Assembly (NCBI GenBank): GCA_903866425.1
Contig: CAIPNN010000279.1
Coordinates: 1 to 18,003 of the forward strand
DNA: 18,003 nt
From: an uncultured Actinomycetes bacterium
Lineage (GTDB): Bacteria; Actinomycetota; Thermoleophilia; Miltoncostaeales; Miltoncostaeaceae
Direction: 5' to 3'
A program made the translations under genes and the position numbers. This document shows positions 1 to 7,504 of this stretch, in pieces (position 1 is the stretch's first letter; each line of letters opens with the position of its first letter). Under the pieces are notes generated by a model, which searched no databases, was not told the DNA's origin, and worked only from the letters and a program-made list of their open reading frames with translations.

Positions 1-1341
1 CCCACGTCTGAGGACAAGGCCGCGTTCTCGGAGGCGTTCGAGTCGATCATCAAGAGGACCATCCGCCACCGCATCGCGGTGGACAAGCACCGCCCCGACG
101 GCCGCACGGCCGAGGAGATCCGCCCGATCTGGGTGGAGACGGGTCTTGCTCCCCGCACGCACGGATCCGGTCTCTTCACCCGTGGCGAGACGCAGGTGCT
201 CACGCTCCTCGCCCTCGGTACGACCAAAGAGGCCCAGCGCATCGACGATCTCTCGATCGAGACGACCAAGCGCTACATCCACCACTACAACTTCCCGCCG
301 TTCAGCGTGGGTGAGACCGGCTTCATGCGTGGCCCCAAGCGCCGCGACATCGGTCACGGTGCCCTCGCCGAGCGCGCCCTCATCCCGGTGATCCCGTCGG
401 ACGAGGACTTCCCGTACACCCTCCGGCTCGTGTCGGAGACCCTTGAGAGCAACGGCTCGTCGTCGATGGCGTCGGTCTGCGGCTCGACCCTCGCACTGCT
501 TGACGCCGGCGTGAACATCACGCGCCCGGTGGCCGGTATCGCGATGGGTCTCATCAAGGAGGGCGACGACCACATCGTGCTCACCGACATCCAGGGCGAC
601 GAGGACCACCTCGGCGACATGGACTTCAAGGTGGCCGGTACCTCTGAGGGCGTCACCGCCCTGCAGATGGACATCAAGATCAACGGTGTGACCACCGAGA
701 TCATGACCCAGGCCCTTCAGCAGGCGAAGGAAGCCCGCCTGAAGATCCTCGGCATCATCAGCGAGGCCATGCCCGGTCCGCGCCAGGAGCTGTCGGCCTG
801 GGCCCCGCGCATCACCGCCATCAAGATCGACCCCGACAAGATCGGCATGGTCATCGGCAAGGGCGGCGAGACCATCCGCGCACTCGAGGCCGACTTCGAG
901 GTGGAGATCTCCATCGAGGATGACGGCACCGTGAGCGTCTATGGCGTGCAGGGTGAGAAGGCCGACCAGTGCGTCGAGCGCATCCGCTCGATGACGAAGG
1001 ACGTCGAGGTGGGTGACACCTACATGGGTGCCAAGGTCGTCAAGACCACCACGTTCGGCGCATTCGTCGAACTGGCCAAGGGCGTCGACGGCCTGCTGCA
1101 CATCTCCAACCTCGGCTCCGGTCGGGTGGAGAAGGTGGAGGACGTCATCAACCGCGGCGACTCCGTCGACGTGCGCGTTGAGGAAGTCGACCGTGCCCGC
1201 GGTCGCATCGGCCTGCGTCTGCTGAACGACGACTCGGCCCCGGCCGCGTCGGGCGACAGCAGCGAGGGTGGCGATGGGGACGAGGGTGGCCGCAAGCCGC
1301 GCCGTCGCCGCAAGATCTCCACCGACGACCTGGCCGAGTGA
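1..1341 (+). CDS. pnp: Polyribonucleotide nucleotidyltransferase (PNPase), 3' part
   Basis: Phosphorolytic 3'-5' exoribonuclease of mRNA decay; acts as a cytosolic trimer. The reading frame is open from base 1, so the start and the first RNase PH domain lie outside the window; 446 residues remain. Visible parts in order: the second RNase PH core (from about base 90, with DGRT and GPKRRDIGHG), the catalytic-site segment GDEDHLGDMDF (about 592-627), whose acidic residues match E. coli Asp486 and Asp492, a KH domain with the GKGG loop (about 811-960), and an S1 domain (about 1006-1230, FGAFVEL and GLLHIS). It ends in a low-complexity Gly/Asp/Arg tail (about 1240-1341), common in actinobacterial PNPases. 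The TGA stop overlaps the next gene's GTG start as GTGA, which suggests translational coupling. The family call is near certain; only the missing 5' end is unknown. Confidence 0.97.
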   Translation, partial: PTSEDKAAFSEAFESIIKRTIRHRIAVDKHRPDGRTAEEIRPIWVETGLAPRTHGSGLFTRGETQVLTLLALGTTKEAQRIDDLSIETTKRYIHHYNFPPFSVGETGFMRGPKRRDIGHGALAERALIPVIPSDEDFPYTLRLVSETLESNGSSSMASVCGSTLALLDAGVNITRPVAGIAMGLIKEGDDHIVLTDIQGDEDHLGDMDFKVAGTSEGVTALQMDIKINGVTTEIMTQALQQAKEARLKILGIISEAMPGPRQELSAWAPRITAIKIDPDKIGMVIGKGGETIRALEADFEVEISIEDDGTVSVYGVQGEKADQCVERIRSMTKDVEVGDTYMGAKVVKTTTFGAFVELAKGVDGLLHISNLGSGRVEKVEDVINRGDSVDVRVEEVDRARGRIGLRLLNDDSAPAASGDSSEGGDGDEGGRKPRRRRKISTDDLAE

Positions 1342-2624
1342 CGACGGGAACACCGTCTCTTGACACGACCGGCGGGGGGCTCCGGGTTATCTCGGAGCCC
1401 CTCCCGGGCGTGCGCTCGATTGCGCTGGGCTTCTGGATCGGTGTGGGGTCGCGTTTCGAGCGGCCCGCCGAGGCAGGCGTGTCGCACTTCATCGAGCATC
1501 TGCTGTTCAAGGGCACCGACCGCTTCAGCGCGGCCGAGATTGCCGAGGTGTTCGATGGCCTGGGCGGCGAGATCAATGCCGCCACCGGTCGTGATCACAC
1601 CGTGGTGTACACCCGGGTGCTCGACGAGCATCTCGAGGTGGCCTTCGACGTGGTTGCCGACATGCTCTGCAACCCGGGCTTTCACGAACTCGACCAGGAG
1701 CGTCAGGTCGTGCTCGAGGAGATCCTCATGTACGAGGACGATCCGGGCGATCTTGTTCACGACCTCATGAGCGAGGCCGTGTTCCCCGATCAGCCGCTCG
1801 GGCGGCCGGTCATCGGTACCAGCGAGGTCATCGGGTCGATTCCGGCATCGGAGATCCGCGCGTACCACCAGAGCCACTACGTGGCGCCGAATATCGTGGT
1901 TGCTGCCAGTGGTTCTGTTGACCACGCGCAGTTGCTCGAACTGTCTGAGAAGTATCTCGGCGGCCTTCGCCCGGGCGACGGCGCACACGTGCCGGAGCCC
2001 GCTGCCGCAGGCCCGCCGGTGCTGACGCTGCGTGCGAAGCCCACTGAGCAGTACCACGTGGCCCTTGGCGGCCCGGGCCTCGATCGCTCTGATGACCGCC
2101 GTCACGCGATGGCGGTGCTCGACACCATTCTGGGCGGCTCGATGTCGTCGCGCCTGTTCCAGGAGATCCGCGAGCGCCGCGGCCTGGCGTATTCGGTGGG
2201 CACGTACTCCACGGGGTATTCCGACACCGGGCAGGTGGGCGTGTATCTGGGCACCCGCGAGGACAACCTGAACGAGGCCGCCGAGGTGATGGCGCGCGAG
2301 TTGCGCCGCATGGGCGAGGAGCCCGTACCGGCGGCCGAACTGAACCGCGCAAAGCAGCATCTGAAGGGTCGTCTGGTGCTGAGCCTCGAGAGCGCGGCCA
2401 CGCGCATGCACCGCATCGGACGCGCAGTGCTCACGGGCACCGAGTTGCTTGAGGTGGACGAGATCGTTGCGCGCATTGACGCCATCACCGCCGACGACGT
2501 GCAGGCGCTTGGGGCAGAATTCTGGGACCCGTCGCGTCTGAGCATCGCGGCGATCGGACCGAGTGAGGATGCCGTGCGCGACGCCGCCGGCCGTCTCGCT
2601 CCCAATCTGGTGGAGGCCGGATGA
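1338..2624 (+). CDS. M16 family zinc metalloprotease (processing-peptidase-like)
   Basis: Predicted zinc endopeptidase of family M16, the group of mitochondrial processing peptidase and of mycobacterial PepR (Rv2782c). The protein has 428 residues, the normal size for the single-chain bacterial form. The inverted zinc motif HxxEH is intact as HFIEH (residues 50-54), and the distal Glu ligand is in VVLEEI (Glu127 or Glu128). The C-terminal half carries the conserved RRGLAYSV segment (about residue 280), typical of the second M16 domain. No signal peptide is visible, so it is probably cytosolic. The GTG start at 1338 overlaps the pnp stop by four bases, and its own TGA overlaps the dapB ATG (ATGA). 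The pnp-M16 adjacency is conserved in actinobacteria and also seen in Bacillus. Its physiological substrate cannot be read from the sequence. Confidence 0.93.
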   Translation: MTTGTPSLDTTGGGLRVISEPLPGVRSIALGFWIGVGSRFERPAEAGVSHFIEHLLFKGTDRFSAAEIAEVFDGLGGEINAATGRDHTVVYTRVLDEHLEVAFDVVADMLCNPGFHELDQERQVVLEEILMYEDDPGDLVHDLMSEAVFPDQPLGRPVIGTSEVIGSIPASEIRAYHQSHYVAPNIVVAASGSVDHAQLLELSEKYLGGLRPGDGAHVPEPAAAGPPVLTLRAKPTEQYHVALGGPGLDRSDDRRHAMAVLDTILGGSMSSRLFQEIRERRGLAYSVGTYSTGYSDTGQVGVYLGTREDNLNEAAEVMARELRRMGEEPVPAAELNRAKQHLKGRLVLSLESAATRMHRIGRAVLTGTELLEVDEIVARIDAITADDVQALGAEFWDPSRLSIAAIGPSEDAVRDAAGRLAPNLVEAG

Positions 2625-3313
2625 TCCGCGTGATGGCGACAGGTGCCGATGGCCGCATGGGCCGTGCGGTGGTTGATGCCGTGAATGGTGCCGACGACAC
2701 CGAGCTGGTGGCCAAGGCCGACCCGCGCCTGGCTGGCGCTGGCGACGGGTGCTTCGGCACGGTGGCCGAGGCCATTGCCGCCACCTCGCCCGAGGTCGCC
2801 GTTGACTTCACGCAGCCCGACGTGGCGTACGACACCGTGCGCACCTGCCTGGAAGCCGGTGTGCACGCGGTTGTCGGCACGACCGGGCTCACCGACGAGC
2901 AGATGGCGCACCTCACCGAGCTCGCGAACAACGGCCCGGCAAACCTGCTGGTGGCCCCGAACTTTGCCGTGGGCGCCGTGCTGATGATGCGCTTTGCGGC
3001 CGAGGCCTCGCGGCACATGCCAAAGGCCGAGATCATCGAGCTGCACCACGACGGCAAGCTGGATGCGCCATCGGGTACTGCGAAGCTCACCGCTGAGCTC
3101 ATGCAGGGCGACGTGCCCATTCACTCGGTGCGCCTTCCCGGGCTGGTGGCACATCAGGAGGTCATCCTGGGCGGGCTCGACGAGACGCTCACCATCCGCC
3201 ACGACTCCCTGTCGCGCGTCAGCTTCATGCCCGGTGTGCTGCTGGCGGTGCGCGCGGTGCGCGAGCGGCCCGGGGTCACCATCGGCATCGAACCTCTGCT
3301 GTTCCCGGTATAA
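2621..3313 (+). CDS. dapB: 4-hydroxy-tetrahydrodipicolinate reductase
   Basis: Catalyses NAD(P)H-dependent reduction of the DapA product to tetrahydrodipicolinate in the DAP/lysine pathway. At 230 residues it is slightly short but complete. The N-terminal Rossmann loop is GADGRMG (residues 8-14). VGTTG (85-89) lies at the cofactor cleft, and the catalytic and substrate-binding segment ELHHDGKLDAPSGTA (140-154) carries the His-His pair (142-143), Lys146 and the SGT loop. The C-terminal SFMPGVLLAVRAV matches the family end. It starts with ATG inside the M16 stop (ATGA). It stops with TAA, and this TAA falls within a TATAACCT stretch that could serve as a -10 element for the following cupin gene. 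The partner enzyme DapA is encoded about 1.5 kb downstream. Confidence 0.96.
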   Translation: MIRVMATGADGRMGRAVVDAVNGADDTELVAKADPRLAGAGDGCFGTVAEAIAATSPEVAVDFTQPDVAYDTVRTCLEAGVHAVVGTTGLTDEQMAHLTELANNGPANLLVAPNFAVGAVLMMRFAAEASRHMPKAEIIELHHDGKLDAPSGTAKLTAELMQGDVPIHSVRLPGLVAHQEVILGGLDETLTIRHDSLSRVSFMPGVLLAVRAVRERPGVTIGIEPLLFPV

Positions 3314-3340
3314 CCTCACCAACAACCCGGAACGGAAGGC
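3309..3340 (+). promoter_or_regulatory. Possible promoter -10 and ribosome binding site for the cupin gene
   Basis: The 35-base gap after dapB contains TATAAC (3309-3314), or TAACCT in the overlapping register 3311-3316, followed about 20 bases later by a purine-rich GGAAGG (3334-3339) placed 9 bases before the ATG at 3349. The Shine-Dalgarno-like part is reasonable. The promoter part is weak because I see no good -35 hexamer at the right distance. If real, it would give the cupin/flavoprotein pair its own transcript. Confidence 0.3.
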
Positions 3341-3348
3341 GCGCTGAC

Positions 3349-3756
3349 ATGGCGGACGGCTACACGAAGGCAAACGGCGAGGACATCGAGCTTCGCGAGC
3401 GCAAGGGCGGGGGACCCGCGTCGCGCGATGTCTCGGGCGCTGTGGGCGCCGAGTCGATGACGCTTCGAACATGGACGTTTCACCCCGGCGATCAGATGGC
3501 GTACCACCGCCATCAGGAGCAGGAGGAGATCTACGCACTGCTCTCCGGTGGCCCGCAGGAGATGCTCATCGAGGGCGACGTCGTGGTGGTGAACGACGGC
3601 GACTGGGTGCGCGTGGGGAAGAGCACCGTTCGGCGCATTCAGAACAACTCCGACCGTGATGCGTCGTGGCTGATCGTGGGTGCACCTCCTGGAACGGGCA
3701 TCACCGACGGCATCCGTATTGACCCGGAGACCGGCCAGGAGATTCCGCGCACCTGA
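3349..3756 (+). CDS. Small single-domain cupin protein
   Basis: A 135-residue protein with one conserved beta-barrel (cupin_2 type). Cupin motif 1 is intact: Gly47, His53, His55, Glu60 and Gly67 fit G(X)5HXH(X)4E(X)6G. Motif 2 aligns from Gly84 to Asn99, but the expected metal-binding His is Arg95, the Pro is Gly90 and the second Gly is Ser92; Asn99 is kept. The metal site would therefore have only two His and one Glu, so it may bind metal differently, bind a ligand without catalysis, or be inactive. No signal peptide or membrane segment is present. ATG at 3349 with GGAAGG nine bases upstream is a good start. Its TGA shares one base with the next gene's ATG (TGATG), so the two are probably coupled. 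Substrate unknown. Confidence 0.85.
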   Translation: MADGYTKANGEDIELRERKGGGPASRDVSGAVGAESMTLRTWTFHPGDQMAYHRHQEQEEIYALLSGGPQEMLIEGDVVVVNDGDWVRVGKSTVRRIQNNSDRDASWLIVGAPPGTGITDGIRIDPETGQEIPRT

Positions 3757-4838
3757 TGCCGGAGCAGTACGACGCCATCATCTGCGGCGGTTCGTTCGGC
3801 GGCCTTGCTGCCGCACAGCAGATCGGTGGGCGGGTGCTCATCATCGATCGCCTCGAGATCGGGGACGGCGAGACCTCTGCGTCTGCCGTCCCCATCGCGT
3901 GCCTCGAGAAGATGGATATGACCCATGTGATCGACCAGGTGCACGAGGAGATCTACCTCCACACGCGTCGTCGCACGCAGAAGCTCACGTTCTTCCGCTT
4001 CTGCACCTTCAACTACCGGCAGTTCTGCGAGGACCTCTTCGCACGTACCGGGGCCGAGTTCGTCCGCGCCCGCATCACGTCGGCACGCGCGGGCAGGGTG
4101 GAGACCACGGCGGGCACGTTCGAGGCACCGATCGTCATCGACTCCGCGGGTTGGCGAACGGCTGCCGGCAAGGGGGGCGAGAAGGCTGCCCGGGCGTCCC
4201 GCAAGAGTTTCGGCGTCGAGGCCCGCCAGCCGTACCGTGGGGAGGGCCTGCACTTCTATGTGGGGCCGAGCCGCGGATCGCGTCGCTTTTACTGGGCCTT
4301 CCCGGCTGGCGATCACGTGCGTGCCGGCCTTGCCACCTACACCGGCGCCTCCGACCTGTCCGGCGATCTGGAGCGGTTTTGCGACGACCTGCACCTGGGC
4401 CCCCCGGGCAAGGTGCACGGCGGGTACTTCACGTCACGTCTCACCGACGCTGTCCGCGACGGCATGTTTCTGGTCGGCGACTCTGCGGGTATGTGTCTGC
4501 CGGTGTCGGGGGAGGGCATTCGCCCGGCGCTCGTGTTTGGGCAGGTGGCCGGCCGTCTTGCCGAACGGGTGCGCACGGGAGAGATGCGTCTGGACCAGGC
4601 GCTGTCGGCGTATCGCGCCTTCGTGCAGTCGCGTGGCAAGGGGTACCGCATCCTCGATCGTCTGCAGAGCGTGCTGAACGTGCTTCCTGATCCGTTGTTC
4701 GCACTGTTTGCCCGGTACATCGCGACGCCCCGCATGCTCAGGTACGCCAATCGCGGGTACTGGAACGTGGCGAGCCCCGATCTTCTCACTGCTGACAAGG
4801 CTGCCGACCCGCTTCCGGCCACCGCGGTGCCGGCCTGA
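3756..4838 (+). CDS. FAD-dependent oxidoreductase, geranylgeranyl reductase-like
   Basis: A 360-residue flavoprotein of the geranylgeranyl reductase (GGR) branch of the PHBH-like superfamily. An N-terminal FAD Rossmann loop is visible as CGGSFGG (residues 10-16), with an acidic Asp31 closing the strand (VLIID). The middle has FYWAFPAG (178-185), which matches the (Y/F)xWxFPxG signature of GGR substrate sites. The second FAD motif is LVGDSAGMCLPVSGEGI (239-255), typical of GGR proteins. Known relatives saturate isoprenoid double bonds in archaeal lipids, chlorophyll side chains or menaquinone (mycobacterial MenJ); which of these applies cannot be decided here. No membrane segment is evident. 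The ATG overlaps the cupin stop by one base, so the two are likely made together. The pair separates dapB from dapA, where thyX often sits in other actinobacteria. Confidence 0.85.
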   Translation: MPEQYDAIICGGSFGGLAAAQQIGGRVLIIDRLEIGDGETSASAVPIACLEKMDMTHVIDQVHEEIYLHTRRRTQKLTFFRFCTFNYRQFCEDLFARTGAEFVRARITSARAGRVETTAGTFEAPIVIDSAGWRTAAGKGGEKAARASRKSFGVEARQPYRGEGLHFYVGPSRGSRRFYWAFPAGDHVRAGLATYTGASDLSGDLERFCDDLHLGPPGKVHGGYFTSRLTDAVRDGMFLVGDSAGMCLPVSGEGIRPALVFGQVAGRLAERVRTGEMRLDQALSAYRAFVQSRGKGYRILDRLQSVLNVLPDPLFALFARYIATPRMLRYANRGYWNVASPDLLTADKAADPLPATAVPA

Positions 4839-4851
4839 CCGCGGCCGCCGG

Positions 4852-4876
4852 TATGATCCCGCCCGTGCTGGGATCA
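4852..4876 (+). promoter_or_regulatory. Candidate -10 element and small dyad at the dapA start
   Basis: TATGAT (4852-4857) lies seven bases before the in-frame GTG at 4865, the arrangement of a leaderless actinobacterial promoter. No convincing -35 is present. The 3' part of this element starts a perfect 7-bp inverted repeat, TGATCCC (4854-4860) and GGGATCA (4870-4876), with the GTG in its 9-base loop. A repeat of this length can arise by chance in such GC-rich DNA, so only the -10 placement is offered with some weight. Confidence 0.4.
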
Positions 4877-5737
4877 GTGCTCACCGCAGCAGTCACGCCC
4901 TTCGACGCCTCTGGCGCCGTTGATGAGGCCGCGTACCGCGCGCTGGTGCGCTACCTGCTCGACCACGGCAGCGACGGCATCGTGGTCGCAGGCACCACGG
5001 GCGAGGCCTCCACGCTCACCGACGATGAGCGCATTGCCCTCATCCGCGCGACGATTGAGGAGTGCGCCGGTCGGGGTACCGTGGTTGCGGGCACCGGCAG
5101 CAACGACACCGCGCACTCGGTGCATCTCACCGAGGTGTCGAAGGATCTGGGTGCCGACGCCGTGCTGGTGGTCACCCCGTATTACAACCGGCCCCCGGCC
5201 GAGGGCATCAGGCAGCACGTGGCAGCCATCGCCGCCGTGGGTCTTCCGGTGGTGCTCTACAACATTCCCGGGCGCACGGGCACCAACATGCCCCCTGAAC
5301 TCATTGCCGATCTCGCCCGCATTCCGGGCGTGGTGGCGCTGAAGCAGGCCAACCCCGACCTGGCCGAGACCCAGGCGGTGGCCGACACCACCGAACTGGC
5401 GATCTACGCCGGCAACGACGACATGCTGATGCCGGTGCTCGAGATGGGGGGCGTCGGAGTGATCTCCGTCGCCTCGCACCTTGTGGGCGAGCAGATGCAG
5501 CAGATGGCCGCGCTGGTGGCCGCTGGCGATGTGGAGGGCGCACGCGCCCTTGACGCGTCGCTCGCCCCCCTGTGGACCGGCCTCTTCGAGACGACAAATC
5601 CCATCCTGATCAAGGCGGCGCTGGACATGCTGGGGATCATCCCCGGCGATGTCCTCAGGCTCCCGCTCGTGCAGGCCACCCCAGATGAGCGCGCAGCGCT
5701 CGGGGCGCTGCTCGATGCGCAGGGCATCACCGCCTGA
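4865..5737 (+). CDS. dapA: 4-hydroxy-tetrahydrodipicolinate synthase
   Basis: Condenses pyruvate and aspartate-4-semialdehyde, the first committed step of DAP/lysine synthesis. It is a class I aldolase TIM barrel. Seen: the pyruvate-binding GTTGEAST (residues 43-50), TPYYNRP (104-110), Tyr132 and Arg137 in LYNIPGRTG, and the Schiff-base Lys160 in VVALKQAN. Two starts are possible: ATG 4853 (294 residues) or GTG 4865 (290 residues). I chose 4865 because the catalytic residues then fall within one position of the E. coli numbering (Tyr133, Arg138, Lys161) and because a -10-like TATGAT lies just upstream, overlapping the ATG candidate. Neither start has a clear Shine-Dalgarno sequence. The enzyme feeds DapB, encoded upstream. 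The downstream neighbour is RNase J, as in Mycobacterium and Streptomyces. Confidence 0.95.
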   Translation: MLGSVLTAAVTPFDASGAVDEAAYRALVRYLLDHGSDGIVVAGTTGEASTLTDDERIALIRATIEECAGRGTVVAGTGSNDTAHSVHLTEVSKDLGADAVLVVTPYYNRPPAEGIRQHVAAIAAVGLPVVLYNIPGRTGTNMPPELIADLARIPGVVALKQANPDLAETQAVADTTELAIYAGNDDMLMPVLEMGGVGVISVASHLVGEQMQQMAALVAAGDVEGARALDASLAPLWTGLFETTNPILIKAALDMLGIIPGDVLRLPLVQATPDERAALGALLDAQGITA

Positions 5738-5757
5738 TCCCAACGACTGGAACCAAC

Positions 5758-7443
5758 CTGACTGCAGCAACCGGCGCCCCGGCCCTGAGGATCATCCCTC
5801 TTGGCGGCGTGGGCGAGATCGGCAAGAACATGTACGTGGTCGAGCACGACGATCGCATCGTCGTCATCGACGCCGGTGTGACGTTCCCCGGCCCCGACCA
5901 GATGGGCGTGGATCTGATCCTGCCCGACATGACGTACCTGGCCGACAACCAGCACCGCATCGACGGCCTCATCCTCACGCACGGGCACGAGGACCACATC
6001 GGCGCCGTTCCGTGGTTCATCCGTGAGGTGGGCGAGGTGCCCATCTACGGCACCCGTTTCACGCTGGCACTGGTGCGCGGCAAGCTCGATGAGCACCGCC
6101 TGCTCGGCAACGTGGAGATGATCGAGATCGCCGCGGGCGAGCCCCGGCGTGCCATCGGCCCGTTCGAGGCCGAGTTCCTTCGCGTGACCCACTCGATTCC
6201 CGATTGTGTGGCCGTTGCGCTGCACTCGCCTGCCGGCACGCTGGTGCACACGGGTGACTTCATGTTTGACCACCTGCCGATTGGCGGCCCCGAGAAGCGC
6301 AGCGACATCGCCGGACTCGCCCGCCTGGGCGAGCAGGGCGTGCTGGTGCTGCTGGCCGACTCGACCAACGCCGAGGTTCCGGCATCGGCCAAGAAGTACG
6401 AGCGCTCGGTGGGTCCCGCGATGTCGGCGATCTTCGCCACATCGCCCGGCCGCGTGATCGTCACCACCTTTTCGTCGCACATCGACCGTATGCAGCAGGT
6501 GATTGACGCCGCCTACCGCGACGGCCGCGTGGTGGGTGTGGTGGGGCGCTCGATGGTGCGCAACGTCAACATCGCGCGCAACCTGGGCTATCTGAAGGCA
6601 CCGGAGGGCGTGATCATCTCCGACAAGGAGATCGACAAGGTCCCCGACGATGAGCTGGTGCTCCTGACCACCGGCAGCCAGGGCGAGCCGCTCTCGGCGC
6701 TCCGTCGCATGGCCAACGGCGCCCACCCGAAGGTGGACATCAAGCCCGGCGACACCGTCGTGTATTCGTCGCGACGCATTCCCGGCAATGAGCTGGCCAT
6801 CGACGAGACCATCAACCGTCTGGTTGGCGCCGGCGCGAAGGTGGTGACGCCCGATGACCGTCCCGAGGTGCACGCATCAGGACACGGTGTGCGGGATGAC
6901 CTGCTGTGGATGCTCCAGCTGGTGCGTCCGCGCTTCTTCGCGCCCATCCACGGCGAGGTGCGTCACCAGAAGGCCCATGCCGCCCTCGCAGCCGGCCTCG
7001 GTATTCCTGAGCGCACCATCATCATGGAGAACGGGGATGTGCTCGACGTGTCGGCTGACGGCGTGACCACCGGCCAGCGCGTGGAGTCGGGGCTCACCTA
7101 TGTCGACTCGTTCGGCACTCAGGATGTGGGGGAGGCCGTCGTGCGCGACCGTCGCCACATGTCGGAGGATGGCCTGGTGCTGGTGGTCGTGCAGGTGGAC
7201 GCCCACGACGGCAGCATCTCGGGGTCGCCGGAAATCGTCACCCGCGGATTCGCGGGGTCGGAGGACGCCACCCTCATCGACGCCATCCGCGAGAAGGTGG
7301 AGGAGAGCCTGCGCGAGTCGTCGGAGGAGCACATTCACGAGGTGGACGTGCTGCAGAAGCAGTTGCACGATGTCGTGGGCTCGCTGATCAACCGGAAGAT
7401 GCGTCAGCGGCCGGTGATCCTGCCCGTGATCGTGGAGGTCTAG
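5758..7443 (+). CDS. rnj: Ribonuclease J (metallo-beta-lactamase / beta-CASP RNase)
   Basis: Zinc-dependent 5'-3' exo- and endoribonuclease of RNA processing and decay. With a start at CTG 5758 it has 561 residues, the usual size. Motifs: N-terminal LGGVGEIGKN (15-24), the metal-binding HGHEDH (75-80), HTGDF near 6247, VTTFSSHIDR of the beta-CASP domain (about 6461-6490), HASGHG (about 6873), and IHGEVRHQKAHA (about 6949-6985). A C-terminal domain follows. The first ATG/GTG/TTG in frame is GTG 5809, inside the conserved LGGVGEIGKN strand, so starting there would break the fold. The frame is open upstream and offers CTG 5758 or CTG 5785; 5758 gives a more typical N-terminus. No strong ribosome binding site is seen. 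The TAG stop is followed by a short GC hairpin. The dapA-rnj-ftsK order is typical of actinobacteria. Identity is certain, the start is not. Confidence 0.93.
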   Translation: MTAATGAPALRIIPLGGVGEIGKNMYVVEHDDRIVVIDAGVTFPGPDQMGVDLILPDMTYLADNQHRIDGLILTHGHEDHIGAVPWFIREVGEVPIYGTRFTLALVRGKLDEHRLLGNVEMIEIAAGEPRRAIGPFEAEFLRVTHSIPDCVAVALHSPAGTLVHTGDFMFDHLPIGGPEKRSDIAGLARLGEQGVLVLLADSTNAEVPASAKKYERSVGPAMSAIFATSPGRVIVTTFSSHIDRMQQVIDAAYRDGRVVGVVGRSMVRNVNIARNLGYLKAPEGVIISDKEIDKVPDDELVLLTTGSQGEPLSALRRMANGAHPKVDIKPGDTVVYSSRRIPGNELAIDETINRLVGAGAKVVTPDDRPEVHASGHGVRDDLLWMLQLVRPRFFAPIHGEVRHQKAHAALAAGLGIPERTIIMENGDVLDVSADGVTTGQRVESGLTYVDSFGTQDVGEAVVRDRRHMSEDGLVLVVVQVDAHDGSISGSPEIVTRGFAGSEDATLIDAIREKVEESLRESSEEHIHEVDVLQKQLHDVVGSLINRKMRQRPVILPVIVEV

Positions 7444-7453
7444 GGCAGGAATT

Positions 7454-7468
7454 CACCCCCCCGGGGTG
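7454..7468 (+). terminator. Weak candidate hairpin after RNase J
   Basis: CACCCC (7454-7459) and GGGGTG (7463-7468) form a perfect 6-bp stem with a CCC loop, eleven bases after the RNase J stop. No T-run follows, so this is at best an I-shaped (U-less) terminator of the kind proposed in actinobacteria. It also covers the GTG at 7466 that would be the longest possible ftsK start. Confidence 0.25.
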
Positions 7469-7504
7469 CAACAGGGTCACGTACACCGCGACCCCGGGGA
7501 GACC

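Noticed and set aside
1020..3538. Long minus-strand open frames (over 460 codons) opposite the M16 protease and dapB
   Set aside because: They lie opposite clearly coding genes, show no recognisable domain and are Arg/His/Ala-rich, as expected for antisense frames in high-GC DNA.
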